Shown one piece after another: positions 8,090 to 16,019 of a DNA stretch of 17,546 nucleotides. The first letter of the stretch is position 1. Each line of letters opens with the position of its first letter. Location: contig JAFZKM010000137.1 of NCBI GenBank assembly GCA_017553665.1, positions 1 through 17,546 on the forward strand, given 5' to 3'. Origin of the DNA: Lachnospiraceae bacterium (GTDB lineage Bacteria; Bacillota_A; Clostridia; Lachnospirales; Lachnospiraceae). The position numbers were made by a program, and so were the translations under genes. The notes beneath the pieces are model-generated. The model ran no database searches, had not been told where the DNA came from, and worked only from the letters and a program-made list of their open reading frames with translations.

Positions 8090-8217
8090 TTGAGTTATCA
8101 AAGTATAGATTTGAAACTTTTATAGCCTCTAAGGCTGAAGCGAAAAAGCAGATTGATCGGGCAGAAGAGTTTACCGAAGCCATCAGAGGATTTCTGGCAG
8201 AAAAAGGAATATTGTAA
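8074..8217 (+). pseudogene. HEPN (HepT-like) toxin remnant with internal deletion
   Basis: A 47-codon frame opening at TTG 8074, ten bases after GGAGG (8059-8063), and overlapping the MNT gene by 16 bases, as toxin and antitoxin genes often do. The product begins with a first-helix-like stretch (VIELSKYRFE) and runs directly into what looks like the C-terminal end of HEPN proteins (FIASKAEAKKQIDRAEEF). HEPN partners of MNT proteins are usually about 120-140 aa; the middle, carrying the RX4-6H RNase motif, is absent, and the whole peptide contains no His. I infer an in-frame deletion that removed the active site but kept both ends. It may be expressed as a small protein able to bind the MNT domain, or be decaying debris. 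No start codon other than TTG is available in this frame. Confidence 0.6.
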
Positions 8218-8226
8218 AGATTTTTG

Positions 8227-8254
8227 AGGGCAGGTATGTTAGTGCCTGCCCTTT
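8227..8254 (+). terminator. Hairpin terminator after the MNT/HEPN module
   Basis: AGGGCAGG (8227-8234) pairs with CCTGCCCT (8245-8252) around a ten-base loop, followed by a short TTTAAT tract. It lies ten bases after the HEPN remnant stop and before the convergent GH27 gene. The T tract is weak, so efficiency is uncertain; on the minus strand no T-run follows. Confidence 0.55.
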
Positions 8255-8271
8255 AATAAGCATTCTTCCGA

Positions 8272-9570
8272 TCAATTGATCACTTTATACAGTCTTGCGC
8301 CGTGCGCATCCGTGGGTTCTTTTAATGCATCCTCAAGCGTGTCATATTTCTTTCCTGTCCAGAGCTCAATGCAGGGCTTCTTAAGGGGGCCGCGTCCGCT
8401 GCCGCCGTGGCAGCACTCGTGCTCGAATCTGAGAACCGCAGGCTCGTCGGCGAAATTGAACATCGCGATATAGCAGGCGTCTTCTTCGGTGTCGTGCGTC
8501 TTCCAGATGCACTGCCTGTCATCGCGCATGACCTGGTGAGCGCCGGCGGAATGCTGCAGGAGGCGCATGACGTCCGCGTTTGTGATCAGCGATAATGTGT
8601 CATCATCGAGCTTTGTGAGCTCGCAGCCGAGCATCATAGGGGAGCGGAAAACGCTCCAGAGAGTCAGCATCGTGATGCGCTCGGGGCGGGTAAGGCCCGT
8701 ATCATGCTCGTGCCCGAAAGCCGCGCCGATCTTGCCGAGCGGCAGCATGTCGCAGTCGGGCCAGCAGCCCTCGCTCACATGTTTCTCCCAGAGTTCGCAG
8801 CGCTCGAACATGTTGAGGAGCAGGTCCCATTTATCCCAGAAATCATCCGTGATACGCCACATGTTGGCGTATTTTTCATAATGCCAGGCCTCTTCGATCC
8901 GCGCGGGTCCCGGAGAAAGAGAAAGCACGATCGGGCGGCCGCACTTCTCTATGGCCTTATGGAGCATCGCAATCTCCTGCTTTGAAGAAGGCTGATCCAT
9001 TCTACAGATGTCGTCGCATTTAATGAAATCCACGCCCCATTCCGCGTAGAGCTGCATGATCGAATCGTAATAGGCCTGCGAGCCGGATTCTTCGGGATGG
9101 AGTCCGTACATGTCGGGATTCCAGAAGCAGATGTTTGAAGGATTCGCGATGTCGTTTGCCTTCTGATCGGAGCCGAGGATCGCGGTATGCTTATGCGCCG
9201 CCTCGCGCGGGATTCCGCGCATGATGTGGATACCGAATTTGAGGCCCTTCGAGTGCACATAATCCGCCAGCGGCTTAAAGCCCGCGCCGTTCGCGGACGA
9301 CGGGAAGCGCTCCGGATCGGGCAGCAGGCGCGAGTACTCGTCCATTTCCACGCTCCAGAAAGGGATATACTGATAACGGGCGCGCTGGGAGCCCGCATTG
9401 TGCGCGTACCATTCTATGTCGACGACAATGTATTCCCAGCCGTAATCCTTAAGATGCGCGGCCATATAGTCTGCGTTGGCCTTAACCTGTGCTTCATTTA
9501 CTGTTGTATCGTAATAATCGTAGCTGTTCCAGCCCATGGGCGGGGTTATCGCAAAGCTGTTCTTGTTCAT
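8272..9570 (-). CDS. GH27 alpha-galactosidase
   Basis: A retaining glycosidase expected to remove terminal alpha-galactose, for example from galactomannan or raffinose-type oligosaccharides; some GH27 members act on beta-L-arabinopyranosides. The protein (432 aa) starts almost at once with the family N-terminal motif TPPMGWNSYDYYD (9-21). The nucleophile is Asp186 in FIKCDD (182-187), matching the KxD motif. The acid/base is Asp243 in WRITDDF (238-244). It has a (beta/alpha)8 barrel followed by a short beta-domain. No signal peptide is visible, so it acts on imported sugars. The ATG at 9570 is preceded on the minus strand by GGAGA five bases away. It is transcribed divergently from an AraC regulator, its probable controller, and lies near a GH130 phosphorylase. 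Confidence 0.93.
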   Translation of the reverse strand: MNKNSFAITPPMGWNSYDYYDTTVNEAQVKANADYMAAHLKDYGWEYIVVDIEWYAHNAGSQRARYQYIPFWSVEMDEYSRLLPDPERFPSSANGAGFKPLADYVHSKGLKFGIHIMRGIPREAAHKHTAILGSDQKANDIANPSNICFWNPDMYGLHPEESGSQAYYDSIMQLYAEWGVDFIKCDDICRMDQPSSKQEIAMLHKAIEKCGRPIVLSLSPGPARIEEAWHYEKYANMWRITDDFWDKWDLLLNMFERCELWEKHVSEGCWPDCDMLPLGKIGAAFGHEHDTGLTRPERITMLTLWSVFRSPMMLGCELTKLDDDTLSLITNADVMRLLQHSAGAHQVMRDDRQCIWKTHDTEEDACYIAMFNFADEPAVLRFEHECCHGGSGRGPLKKPCIELWTGKKYDTLEDALKEPTDAHGARLYKVIN

Positions 9571-9696
9571 TTCGTTCTCCGTTCACATATAATAGTTTTT
9601 TAATTACTATTTGTTTACAGCTTATAGTATAATTGTTATCAGGTGGAATTTCCACATTAAGTGCAATGAGACACAGAGAGTTTACGGAGAGAGCCA
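9571..9696. promoter_or_regulatory. Divergent promoter region between the GH27 and AraC genes
   Basis: On the minus strand a -35-like TAAACA (plus 9612-9617) and a -10-like TATTAT (plus 9589-9594) are 17 bases apart and point to GH27. On the plus strand a perfect TATAAT (9628-9633) serves the AraC gene; its -35 is unclear, the best being TTACTA at 9604-9609 with 18-base spacing. A palindrome GTGGAATTTCCAC (9643-9655) lies about where AraC-gene transcription would begin and is a candidate operator. GGAGAG at 9686-9691 is the ribosome binding site of the AraC gene. Confidence 0.55.
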
Positions 9697-10533
9697 ATGA
9701 ATGCAGACCTGTTTACAAGCGGTTTTTGCCCGACGTTTTTATTTACCTGGAAGGGCGTGCGTACCCGCTCGGAGGAGCGGTATCATGTGCATGAGCATCA
9801 GCTGGAGCTGGCGTTCATCATGTCCGGACACGGGAAATACAAAATCGACGGAGAGATATACGATATCGAGGAGGGCGACCTGCTGATCCTCAACCCCGGC
9901 GTTTATCACCAGTCCATTACTTCGGACCCGATGCATCCCACGACCGAATTCTTCGTGGGGCTCTCGGACTTCTGTCTGGAGGGCATGCGGCCGAACTGCA
10001 TTGACATCGAGGGCAGGACTCCCGTATACAAGACCGGACCGGAGCTGAGACTGAAGCTGATGAGGCTGTGCATCGCCATGGACGCGGAGAAGAACACATG
10101 CTGCGCCGGCAAGTATTACATGATGCAGAGCTATCTGGTGCAGTACGTTCTCTATCTCCTGCGCGACATGCAGGAGACGTCGTTTCCGAACGGTAAATGC
10201 GCGTTTGAGTCGGTCAATAAAAATGAGATCGTCAGCCAGATTATGCAGTATTTTGAGGAGCACTACGCGGAGAAGATATCACTCGACATCATCTCCGAGA
10301 ATATGTACGTGAGCCCCTTCTATATTTCAAAGATATTCAAGACGGTGACGGGCGATACTCCGATCAGGTATCTCATAGATGTGCGCCTCGATAAGGCTAA
10401 GAAACTGCTGATGACGCGGCCTGAGCTGAGTGTGCACGAGGTCGCGGAGATGGTGGGCTATGATGACGCATATCATTTCAGCAAACTGTTTAAGAAACGT
10501 TTCGGGACATCGCCTTCGAAGATAGCGGAGTAA
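9697..10533 (+). CDS. AraC-family transcriptional regulator with cupin sensor domain
   Basis: A 278-aa one-component regulator. The N-terminal cupin (about 20-100) has the sugar-binding beta-barrel pattern, for example HVHEHQLELAFIMSG (30-44) and EEGDLLILNPGVYH (58-71). The C-terminal double helix-turn-helix (about 177-278) has the family pattern, including ISLDIISENMYVSPFYISKIFK (written across 194-215) and VAEMVGYDDAYHFSKLFKKRFG (249-270). It lies divergently to the GH27 alpha-galactosidase, so it most likely activates that gene in response to a sugar released from the substrate. Three bases separate its stop from the next ATG, and the GGAG for that gene is inside its own last codons, so the DNA-processing pair downstream is probably co-transcribed. 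The effector is unknown. Confidence 0.93.
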   Translation: MNADLFTSGFCPTFLFTWKGVRTRSEERYHVHEHQLELAFIMSGHGKYKIDGEIYDIEEGDLLILNPGVYHQSITSDPMHPTTEFFVGLSDFCLEGMRPNCIDIEGRTPVYKTGPELRLKLMRLCIAMDAEKNTCCAGKYYMMQSYLVQYVLYLLRDMQETSFPNGKCAFESVNKNEIVSQIMQYFEEHYAEKISLDIISENMYVSPFYISKIFKTVTGDTPIRYLIDVRLDKAKKLLMTRPELSVHEVAEMVGYDDAYHFSKLFKKRFGTSPSKIAE

Positions 10534-10536
10534 AAC

Positions 10537-11601
10537 ATGAGATTTATACACATAGCAGACACGCATCTGGGCGCGGAGCCGGACAAGGGCTTCCCCTGGG
10601 CGGAAGAGCGGAAGAAACAGGTATCTGAGTCTTTCCTGAAAGTCATCGACCGCTGCCGGGCCGAGCGTCCCGACCTGCTGCTGATCGCGGGAGACGTGTT
10701 CCATAAGCAGCCGCTCGTGCGCGAACTTAAGGAGATCGATTCGCTGTTCGCTTCGATGCCTGACGTGAGGGTGGTCATCATTGCCGGGAATCACGATTAT
10801 ATCAGCGGCATCTCGAATTACAACGGCTTCGAGTGGTCGGACAATGTGACCTTTTTCAGGACCGAGCAGCTTGAGAGCATTTATTTTGAGGATATCAATA
10901 CCGAGGTCTACGGCCTGAGCTTCTGCCACAGGCAGATACATGAGCCGCTTCTCGATAATGCAAGACCCGCGCATCCCGACAGGATCAATATACTGCTGAT
11001 GCACGGCGGAGAACCCGGGAACCTGCCCGCGGACCGGAAGAAGCTGGCGGGAGCAGGGTTTGACTACATTGCCTGCGGCCATATTCACGTGCCTCTTACA
11101 GTGAATGAGAGGATGATCTATCCGGGAAGCACCGAGCCGCTCGAGAGGAACGATACGGGCAGCAGAGGATATATCCTCGGAAGCATTGAGAAGCAAGGGA
11201 CAGAGTCGCGGATCGAAACTGAATTCGGGGTATGTGTCGAAAGCAGATACTTCAAGGAGGAGCTTATTGTCGAGCCGGTTACGACGAACTACGAACTCGG
11301 CGCGATGATCAGGGACCGCATCGCGGAGCGCGGGGAAAAGGGTATTTTTTCGTTTACGCTCAAGGGCAGGCGCGACCCGGACATTGAATTCGATACCGAC
11401 GCGCTGATGAAGGAAGGCAGGATCGTGTATCTGTCTGACGAGACCGAGCCCGATTACGATTTTGACAGGCTTCTGGCCGAGAACAGGGACAATATCATCG
11501 GGAAATTCATAGAGAAGATCAAGGCGGAAAACGTGGATCCGGAGGTCGCCGAAAAGGCGCTCGATTACGGGATCCTCGCGCTGTACAAGGGAAAAAAGTG
11601 A
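10537..11601 (+). CDS. SbcD/YhaO-like metallophosphoesterase, probable DNA exonuclease subunit
   Basis: A calcineurin-type phosphoesterase related to SbcD/Mre11 and B. subtilis YhaO, which cleaves DNA in complex with an SMC-like ATPase. All metal-binding motifs are visible in 354 aa: Asp8-Thr-His10, GD at 52-53 followed by His56, GNHD (84-87), His156 (LLMHGG), and GHIH (181-184). The C-terminal part (about 230-354) is the capping and partner-binding region and ends without extra domains. It begins three bases after the AraC gene, with GGAG six bases before its ATG, and its stop overlaps the next gene's GTG by four bases, so it is coupled to the YhaN-like ATPase. A role in double-strand break processing is expected from the family. 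Confidence 0.9.
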   Translation: MRFIHIADTHLGAEPDKGFPWAEERKKQVSESFLKVIDRCRAERPDLLLIAGDVFHKQPLVRELKEIDSLFASMPDVRVVIIAGNHDYISGISNYNGFEWSDNVTFFRTEQLESIYFEDINTEVYGLSFCHRQIHEPLLDNARPAHPDRINILLMHGGEPGNLPADRKKLAGAGFDYIACGHIHVPLTVNERMIYPGSTEPLERNDTGSRGYILGSIEKQGTESRIETEFGVCVESRYFKEELIVEPVTTNYELGAMIRDRIAERGEKGIFSFTLKGRRDPDIEFDTDALMKEGRIVYLSDETEPDYDFDRLLAENRDNIIGKFIEKIKAENVDPEVAEKALDYGILALYKGKK

Positions 11602-13250
11602 AGATCAGGGAATTACGCATAGGGCATTTCGGAAAGCTTCATAACATGACGGTCAGGCTTGATGACGGACTTAATCTCATTTACGGAGAGAATGAGTCGG
11701 GCAAGTCTACTCTGCATGCTTTTATCGGCGCGATGCTCTTCGGGCTTGACCGGAACCGGGGGCGTGCGGGGCGCGACGATCTGTATGTGCGCTATCAGCC
11801 CTGGGATACGCCCGGCGCCTATCAGGGCAGCATGGATTTCGAGCATGAGGGACGGGAATACCGCATTACCAGGGTGTTTTATCAGAAGGAGAAGTCCTGC
11901 GTGCTGACCGACCTCGAGACCGGAAGGAAGCTGCCGCTCTCGGACGACAGCATTACTTCGCTGATCCCGCAGCTGACAAAGACCGCCTATTACAATACCG
12001 TGAGCATGGGGCAGCTGAACCTCAGATGCTCGGAAGATTTCGCGGGCGAGGTCCGGAACCATATCGCGAATCTCGCGATGACGGGCGGCTGCAGGCTGAA
12101 TGTCGAGGGAGCGCTGGATGAGCTGTATTCGCGGAAGAAGGCATTGGGCGGCGAGCTTAAGAAGCTGGATATCGAGGCCATAAAGGCTAAAGAACGGGAG
12201 CTCCTCGAGAAGGAAAAAGAGGCGGCAGCGCTGCTCGAACGGCGCGACGCGAACATTGAGCAGGCAAAGCCCGTCAGGGAAGAGATAGAGAGATTAAAGA
12301 GCCTGATCCCGGAGACCGCGGCGCTCAAAGGCGAATGGGAACAGGCCAGAGCCGCGGCGGACGCTGCGCTCGCGGAAAAGCGCGCCGCGGAGAAAAAACT
12401 CAAGGGAATCGGCCTTGGGCTGTTCATGGCAGGCGGCGTATTATGCATTGCCGCCAATAACCGGTCGGCGGTCCTGATAGGCATCGGGATCGTGCTTTTG
12501 ATGGCATCGATCGTGGTGCTGTTCGCGGCGTATATTTCGGGAAGAAATGAGGTTTCGGGAGAGTCTGCGGCGGAAGCTTCGGAGCGGTTTGAAGAGGCGC
12601 TGGAGAAGCGGGAACGCATAAGCGCCGAGATCCTGCGGCTTGATGAGACCGCGGACGCCTATGAAGCGGCGGCGGACAGGCTGGAATGGGAACTCGAGAA
12701 TCTCGGAGACATCGGGAATGAGCTGGATGTATGCAAACAGGAGCTCATGGACGCCGGACAGAAGGAACGCGAGATACAGAAGGAACTTGAGGCGGTCACA
12801 TTGGCAGCGGATTCGATCAGGGAAATCTCCGAAGGCCTTCGTGACAGTTTCAGCGCGTCGTTCAACGAGCTGCTCTCGGAAGAGATATGTCTGGCGACAG
12901 ACGGCAGATACTCATCCGGAAGGGTTGATCAGAACCTTGATATAGAAGTCATGGGCGGGCTTGATCATGTTCCCGCGGAGTCGCTCAGCGCAGGGACGAT
13001 GCAGCAGCTGTTCGCGGCGCTCAGATTCGCGTCGGCGAGGCTGTTTTTCGGAGATATAAAGATACCGATCCTGCTCGATGAATGCTTCGCGTATTCAGAT
13101 GAGCAGAGGATGCGCAGCGCGCTTTCGGCGCTGGCCGACAGGGAAGGGCAGCAGATGCTGCTGTTTACCTGCAGGAAGGACGAGAAAGCGATCCTGGACG
13201 AGCTCGGAGCCGCGTATTCCTATATTGAACTCGGCGGACAGAGCGTCTGA
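11598..13250 (+). CDS. Compact SbcC/YhaN-like ATPase with central membrane hairpin
   Basis: The ATPase partner of the upstream phosphoesterase, an SMC/Rad50-like split ABC domain. Walker A is GENESGKST (30-38), the signature LSAGT is at 463-467 and Walker B ILLDE ends at Glu495. Two charged, Ala/Glu-rich coiled-coil stretches (about 163-265 and 318-415) flank two hydrophobic segments (about 270-286 and 291-312). The coils therefore turn around in a membrane hairpin instead of a zinc hook, as in B. subtilis YhaN. At 550 aa it is far shorter than YhaN (over 900), mainly through short coils. It starts with GTG inside the preceding stop (GTGA overlap). Together the two proteins should form a membrane-anchored nuclease. 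No Cys-X-X-Cys hook is present. Confidence 0.87.
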   Translation: MKIRELRIGHFGKLHNMTVRLDDGLNLIYGENESGKSTLHAFIGAMLFGLDRNRGRAGRDDLYVRYQPWDTPGAYQGSMDFEHEGREYRITRVFYQKEKSCVLTDLETGRKLPLSDDSITSLIPQLTKTAYYNTVSMGQLNLRCSEDFAGEVRNHIANLAMTGGCRLNVEGALDELYSRKKALGGELKKLDIEAIKAKERELLEKEKEAAALLERRDANIEQAKPVREEIERLKSLIPETAALKGEWEQARAAADAALAEKRAAEKKLKGIGLGLFMAGGVLCIAANNRSAVLIGIGIVLLMASIVVLFAAYISGRNEVSGESAAEASERFEEALEKRERISAEILRLDETADAYEAAADRLEWELENLGDIGNELDVCKQELMDAGQKEREIQKELEAVTLAADSIREISEGLRDSFSASFNELLSEEICLATDGRYSSGRVDQNLDIEVMGGLDHVPAESLSAGTMQQLFAALRFASARLFFGDIKIPILLDECFAYSDEQRMRSALSALADREGQQMLLFTCRKDEKAILDELGAAYSYIELGGQSV

Positions 13251-13278
13251 TCATTACGGTTAACACATACCAAAACGG

Positions 13279-13292
13279 CAGTGAATTCACTG
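13279..13292. promoter_or_regulatory. Perfect 14-bp palindrome upstream of the PBP gene
   Basis: CAGTGAATTCACTG is an exact palindrome in the 67-base gap between the ATPase and PBP genes, 25 bases before the PBP start. It could be a binding site for a dimeric regulator or a chance palindrome; no clear promoter is seen beside it. Confidence 0.25.
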
Positions 13293-13317
13293 TGACCAGC
13301 AGACAGGAAACGAAGAT

Positions 13318-15969
13318 ATGCCGGAGAAACGCAGGAGAGAAAAAAAGAAGAAAAAGAGGAGCATCGTCGGAAAGGTGCTCCTCTGGTTCCTTTTGCTCGT
13401 TTTTCTGGCCGGACTCGGTGCCGGAGGATGGCTCTATTACAAATACGGACGTGACCTGCTGGCGTGCAGGGACAGGGCTCTTATCATTGCCGCGAAATCC
13501 TCGCGCAGCGACTTCGCGAATGACCAGACCTCTATCTGCTACTACTCCGACGGAAGCGTGATGCAGATCCTCGCGGGCAGCAAGAATGTATATTATCTGC
13601 CGTTTTCTTCGATCCCGGACAACGCTGTGAACGCTGTGCTCGCGGTCGAGGACCGTAAGTTTTTCCAGCATAAGGGCTACGATGTCTATGCGATAGCCCG
13701 TGCAGCGAAGGCTTATATTGAGAATGAAGGCGCGATCAAACAGGGCGGAAGTACGATCACCCAGCAGCTGGCGCGTTCGATCTATCTGACCAACGAAAAG
13801 ACCATCGAGAGAAAGGCGACCGAGATATTCCTCGCCGCGGCTCTCGAGCGGAAATACAGCAAGAATGACATCCTGGAGTTTTACCTGAACAACATATATT
13901 TTGCCAACGGCTATTACGGAATACAGGCCGCCGCGAAGGGGTATTTCGGTAAGACCGCGGGAGAACTCTCACTATCGCAGATCGCGTTTCTGTGCGGAAT
14001 CCCGAACAGTCCCTCGAACTACAATCCGGTCACGAATTATGAGAAGACGATCGAGCGCCGGGACAGCGTTTTAAAGCAGATGTTCGAAAACGGCTTTATC
14101 GTTGAGACCGAGTACCGGATGGCGCTCGCCGAAGGCATTACGCTCGTATCGACCGAGAGCGAGATGAACAATTACGAGGAGACCTACACCTTCAGATGCG
14201 CGATCCATGCGCTGATGCAGGCCGATGGTTTTGCACTCCGCTATAACTTCGAGGACGACGCGGACAAGGAGATGTATGACCAGATGTATTACGATGAGTA
14301 TTACCGCATCTGGCGCAATCTCTACGCGAAGGGCTACAGGATCTACACCTCGATAAATCCCGTGAAGCAGGAGCAGCTCCAGGCTTCGATCGACGATGAG
14401 CTCGCGGATTTTACCGAGACCTATAATGAAGGCATATATAAATTCCAGTCTGCAGGAGTATGCATTGACAATGACACCGGCTTCGTGGTCGCGATTGTCG
14501 GCGGAAGAGGCCAGGAAACGAACGGCTACACGCTGAACAGGGCGTTCCAGAGCCCGAGACAGCCCGGAAGCTCGATCAAGCCGCTGATAGTATATACACC
14601 TGTTTTTGAGAGGGGATATTATCCTGATACTACAGTTGTAGATGAAAAGTTCGAGGGCGGACCCGCGAACTCGAGCGACGTATATTCAGGCGAGATAGAT
14701 GTGCGCTATGCGGTGTCGGTTTCGAAGAACACCGTGGCATGGAAGCTGCTGCAGGAGATCGGAGTCGATAAGGGGCTCGCGTATCTGAAGAAGATGAATT
14801 TCGCGAGCATTGTCGATACGGATTATTATCCCGCGGCGTCGCTCGGAGGCCTGACCTACGGCGCGACCGCGGTGGAGATGACCTCCGCCTACGCGACACT
14901 GGCGAATGACGGCGTCTACCGCACTCCGACCTGCATCCTGCGCATTACCGACACGCACGGAGAACCGATCATAGACAATTCCTCCGCGGTTTCGGTTGCC
15001 CCTTCGAATGTTGAGAACAAGCGTATATATGAGAAGAACGCGGCCAGGATGATGACCGATGTGATGACTACCGTTATGACCACGGGAACGGGCCGCAAGT
15101 CTGCTGTCGAAGGTATCACGACGGCCGGAAAGACCGGAACCACGAAGAATCAGAAGGACGGCTGGTTCGTTGGATTCTCGAGGTATTACACGACCGGCAT
15201 CTGGGTGGGCTGCGACATGCCCGAGACGATCGAGGATCTGATGGGCAATACCTATCCGGCGTATATCTGGCACAGTTTCATGGAGAAGATCCATGCGGGG
15301 CTTGAGGACAGGGCCTTCGAGCCATATAAAGATGAACGCCCGGCGCCTCCTCCCGAGGAGATCTATCCATACGGCTGGGTGGACAATGACGGCGACGGAG
15401 TGCCCGACGGCTATCCCGCGGGCTGGATCGACAAGGACGGGGATGACATTCCCGACGGTTATCCCGATGACTGGATCGATACGGACGGAGACGGGATACC
15501 CGATTTCTTCCCGATAGGATGGAGCGATACGGATGGAGACGGGATACCGGACCTCTACAGCGATCCCACGCTGCTGCCGGGTATTTCCCCGACTGAGATT
15601 CCTATCGATGACACGGGCAATACGGGTGATCATTGGATCACGGGCTATCCGGGGCTGACCGATATGCCCACGCCCACGGAAACCCCTGCAGCCGGCATCG
15701 ATCTCGACGGCGACGGGATTCCCGACATGTATCCTTACGGCTGGGTGGATACGGACGGAGACGGCATACCCGACAGCTATCCGTTCGGCTGGATCGACAA
15801 GGACGGAGACGGAATACCCGACGGCTATCCCGACGGACTGCCCGACGCTGACGGTGACGGCATTCCCGATATTTACGAAGATGATGAGACGATATGGGTC
15901 AAGCCCGGAACCGGCGTGGAATGGGTGGACCCGAGGACCGGTGAGACATATATCATCGGCGGAGAATAA
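13318..15969 (+). CDS. Class A penicillin-binding protein (GT51 + transpeptidase) with Ca-binding-type repeat tail
   Basis: A bifunctional peptidoglycan synthase of 883 aa. A Lys/Arg-rich cytoplasmic start (1-15) is followed by one membrane anchor (about 18-40). The GT51 transglycosylase has catalytic Glu111 in EDRKFFQHKG (111-120) and QGGSTITQQ (142-150). The transpeptidase has SSIK with nucleophile Ser418, SKN (469-471) and KTG (605-607). An acidic, Pro-rich tail follows (about 680-883). It contains eight 16-residue units of the form xDxDGDGxPDxYPxGW, in two blocks of four (688-747 and 794-853), split by a Pro/Thr-rich linker. Such DxDxDGxxD loops bind calcium in thrombospondin type 3 and EF-hand-like repeats. 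The tail should lie outside the membrane. The start at 13318 has AGGA nine bases upstream. Enzyme assignment is certain; the tail's role is not known to me. Confidence 0.97.
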   Translation: MPEKRRREKKKKKRSIVGKVLLWFLLLVFLAGLGAGGWLYYKYGRDLLACRDRALIIAAKSSRSDFANDQTSICYYSDGSVMQILAGSKNVYYLPFSSIPDNAVNAVLAVEDRKFFQHKGYDVYAIARAAKAYIENEGAIKQGGSTITQQLARSIYLTNEKTIERKATEIFLAAALERKYSKNDILEFYLNNIYFANGYYGIQAAAKGYFGKTAGELSLSQIAFLCGIPNSPSNYNPVTNYEKTIERRDSVLKQMFENGFIVETEYRMALAEGITLVSTESEMNNYEETYTFRCAIHALMQADGFALRYNFEDDADKEMYDQMYYDEYYRIWRNLYAKGYRIYTSINPVKQEQLQASIDDELADFTETYNEGIYKFQSAGVCIDNDTGFVVAIVGGRGQETNGYTLNRAFQSPRQPGSSIKPLIVYTPVFERGYYPDTTVVDEKFEGGPANSSDVYSGEIDVRYAVSVSKNTVAWKLLQEIGVDKGLAYLKKMNFASIVDTDYYPAASLGGLTYGATAVEMTSAYATLANDGVYRTPTCILRITDTHGEPIIDNSSAVSVAPSNVENKRIYEKNAARMMTDVMTTVMTTGTGRKSAVEGITTAGKTGTTKNQKDGWFVGFSRYYTTGIWVGCDMPETIEDLMGNTYPAYIWHSFMEKIHAGLEDRAFEPYKDERPAPPPEEIYPYGWVDNDGDGVPDGYPAGWIDKDGDDIPDGYPDDWIDTDGDGIPDFFPIGWSDTDGDGIPDLYSDPTLLPGISPTEIPIDDTGNTGDHWITGYPGLTDMPTPTETPAAGIDLDGDGIPDMYPYGWVDTDGDGIPDSYPFGWIDKDGDGIPDGYPDGLPDADGDGIPDIYEDDETIWVKPGTGVEWVDPRTGETYIIGGE
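15379..15876 (+). repeat. Two blocks of tandem 48-bp repeats inside the PBP gene
   Basis: Eight 48-base units encode xDxDGDGxPDxYPxGW. Four run from 15379 to about 15558 (the fourth lacks its end) and four from 15697 to 15876 (the last also shortened), separated by a Pro/Thr linker. The GACGGNGACGGNATNCCCGA core recurs with mostly synonymous changes, so protein sequence is conserved more than DNA. Confidence 0.9.
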
Positions 15970-15973
15970 AGAG

Positions 15974-15999
15974 AAAAAAGCCGCAGCGAAAACTGCGGC
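15974..15999 (-). terminator. Rho-independent terminator for the DUF523 gene
   Basis: On the minus strand GCCGCAG-TTTTCG-CTGCGGC (15980-15999) is a 7-bp GC-rich stem followed by six T residues (plus 15974-15979), 20 bases after the DUF523 stop. The plus strand shows only A-rich sequence after the stem, so it mainly serves the minus-strand gene. Confidence 0.85.
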
Positions 16000-16019
16000 G
16001 AAAGAGCAATAAAAATGAC

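Noticed and set aside
15379..15876. Possible separate gene for the calcium-binding repeats
   Set aside because: The frame is continuous with the transpeptidase domain, with no internal start signal or stop.
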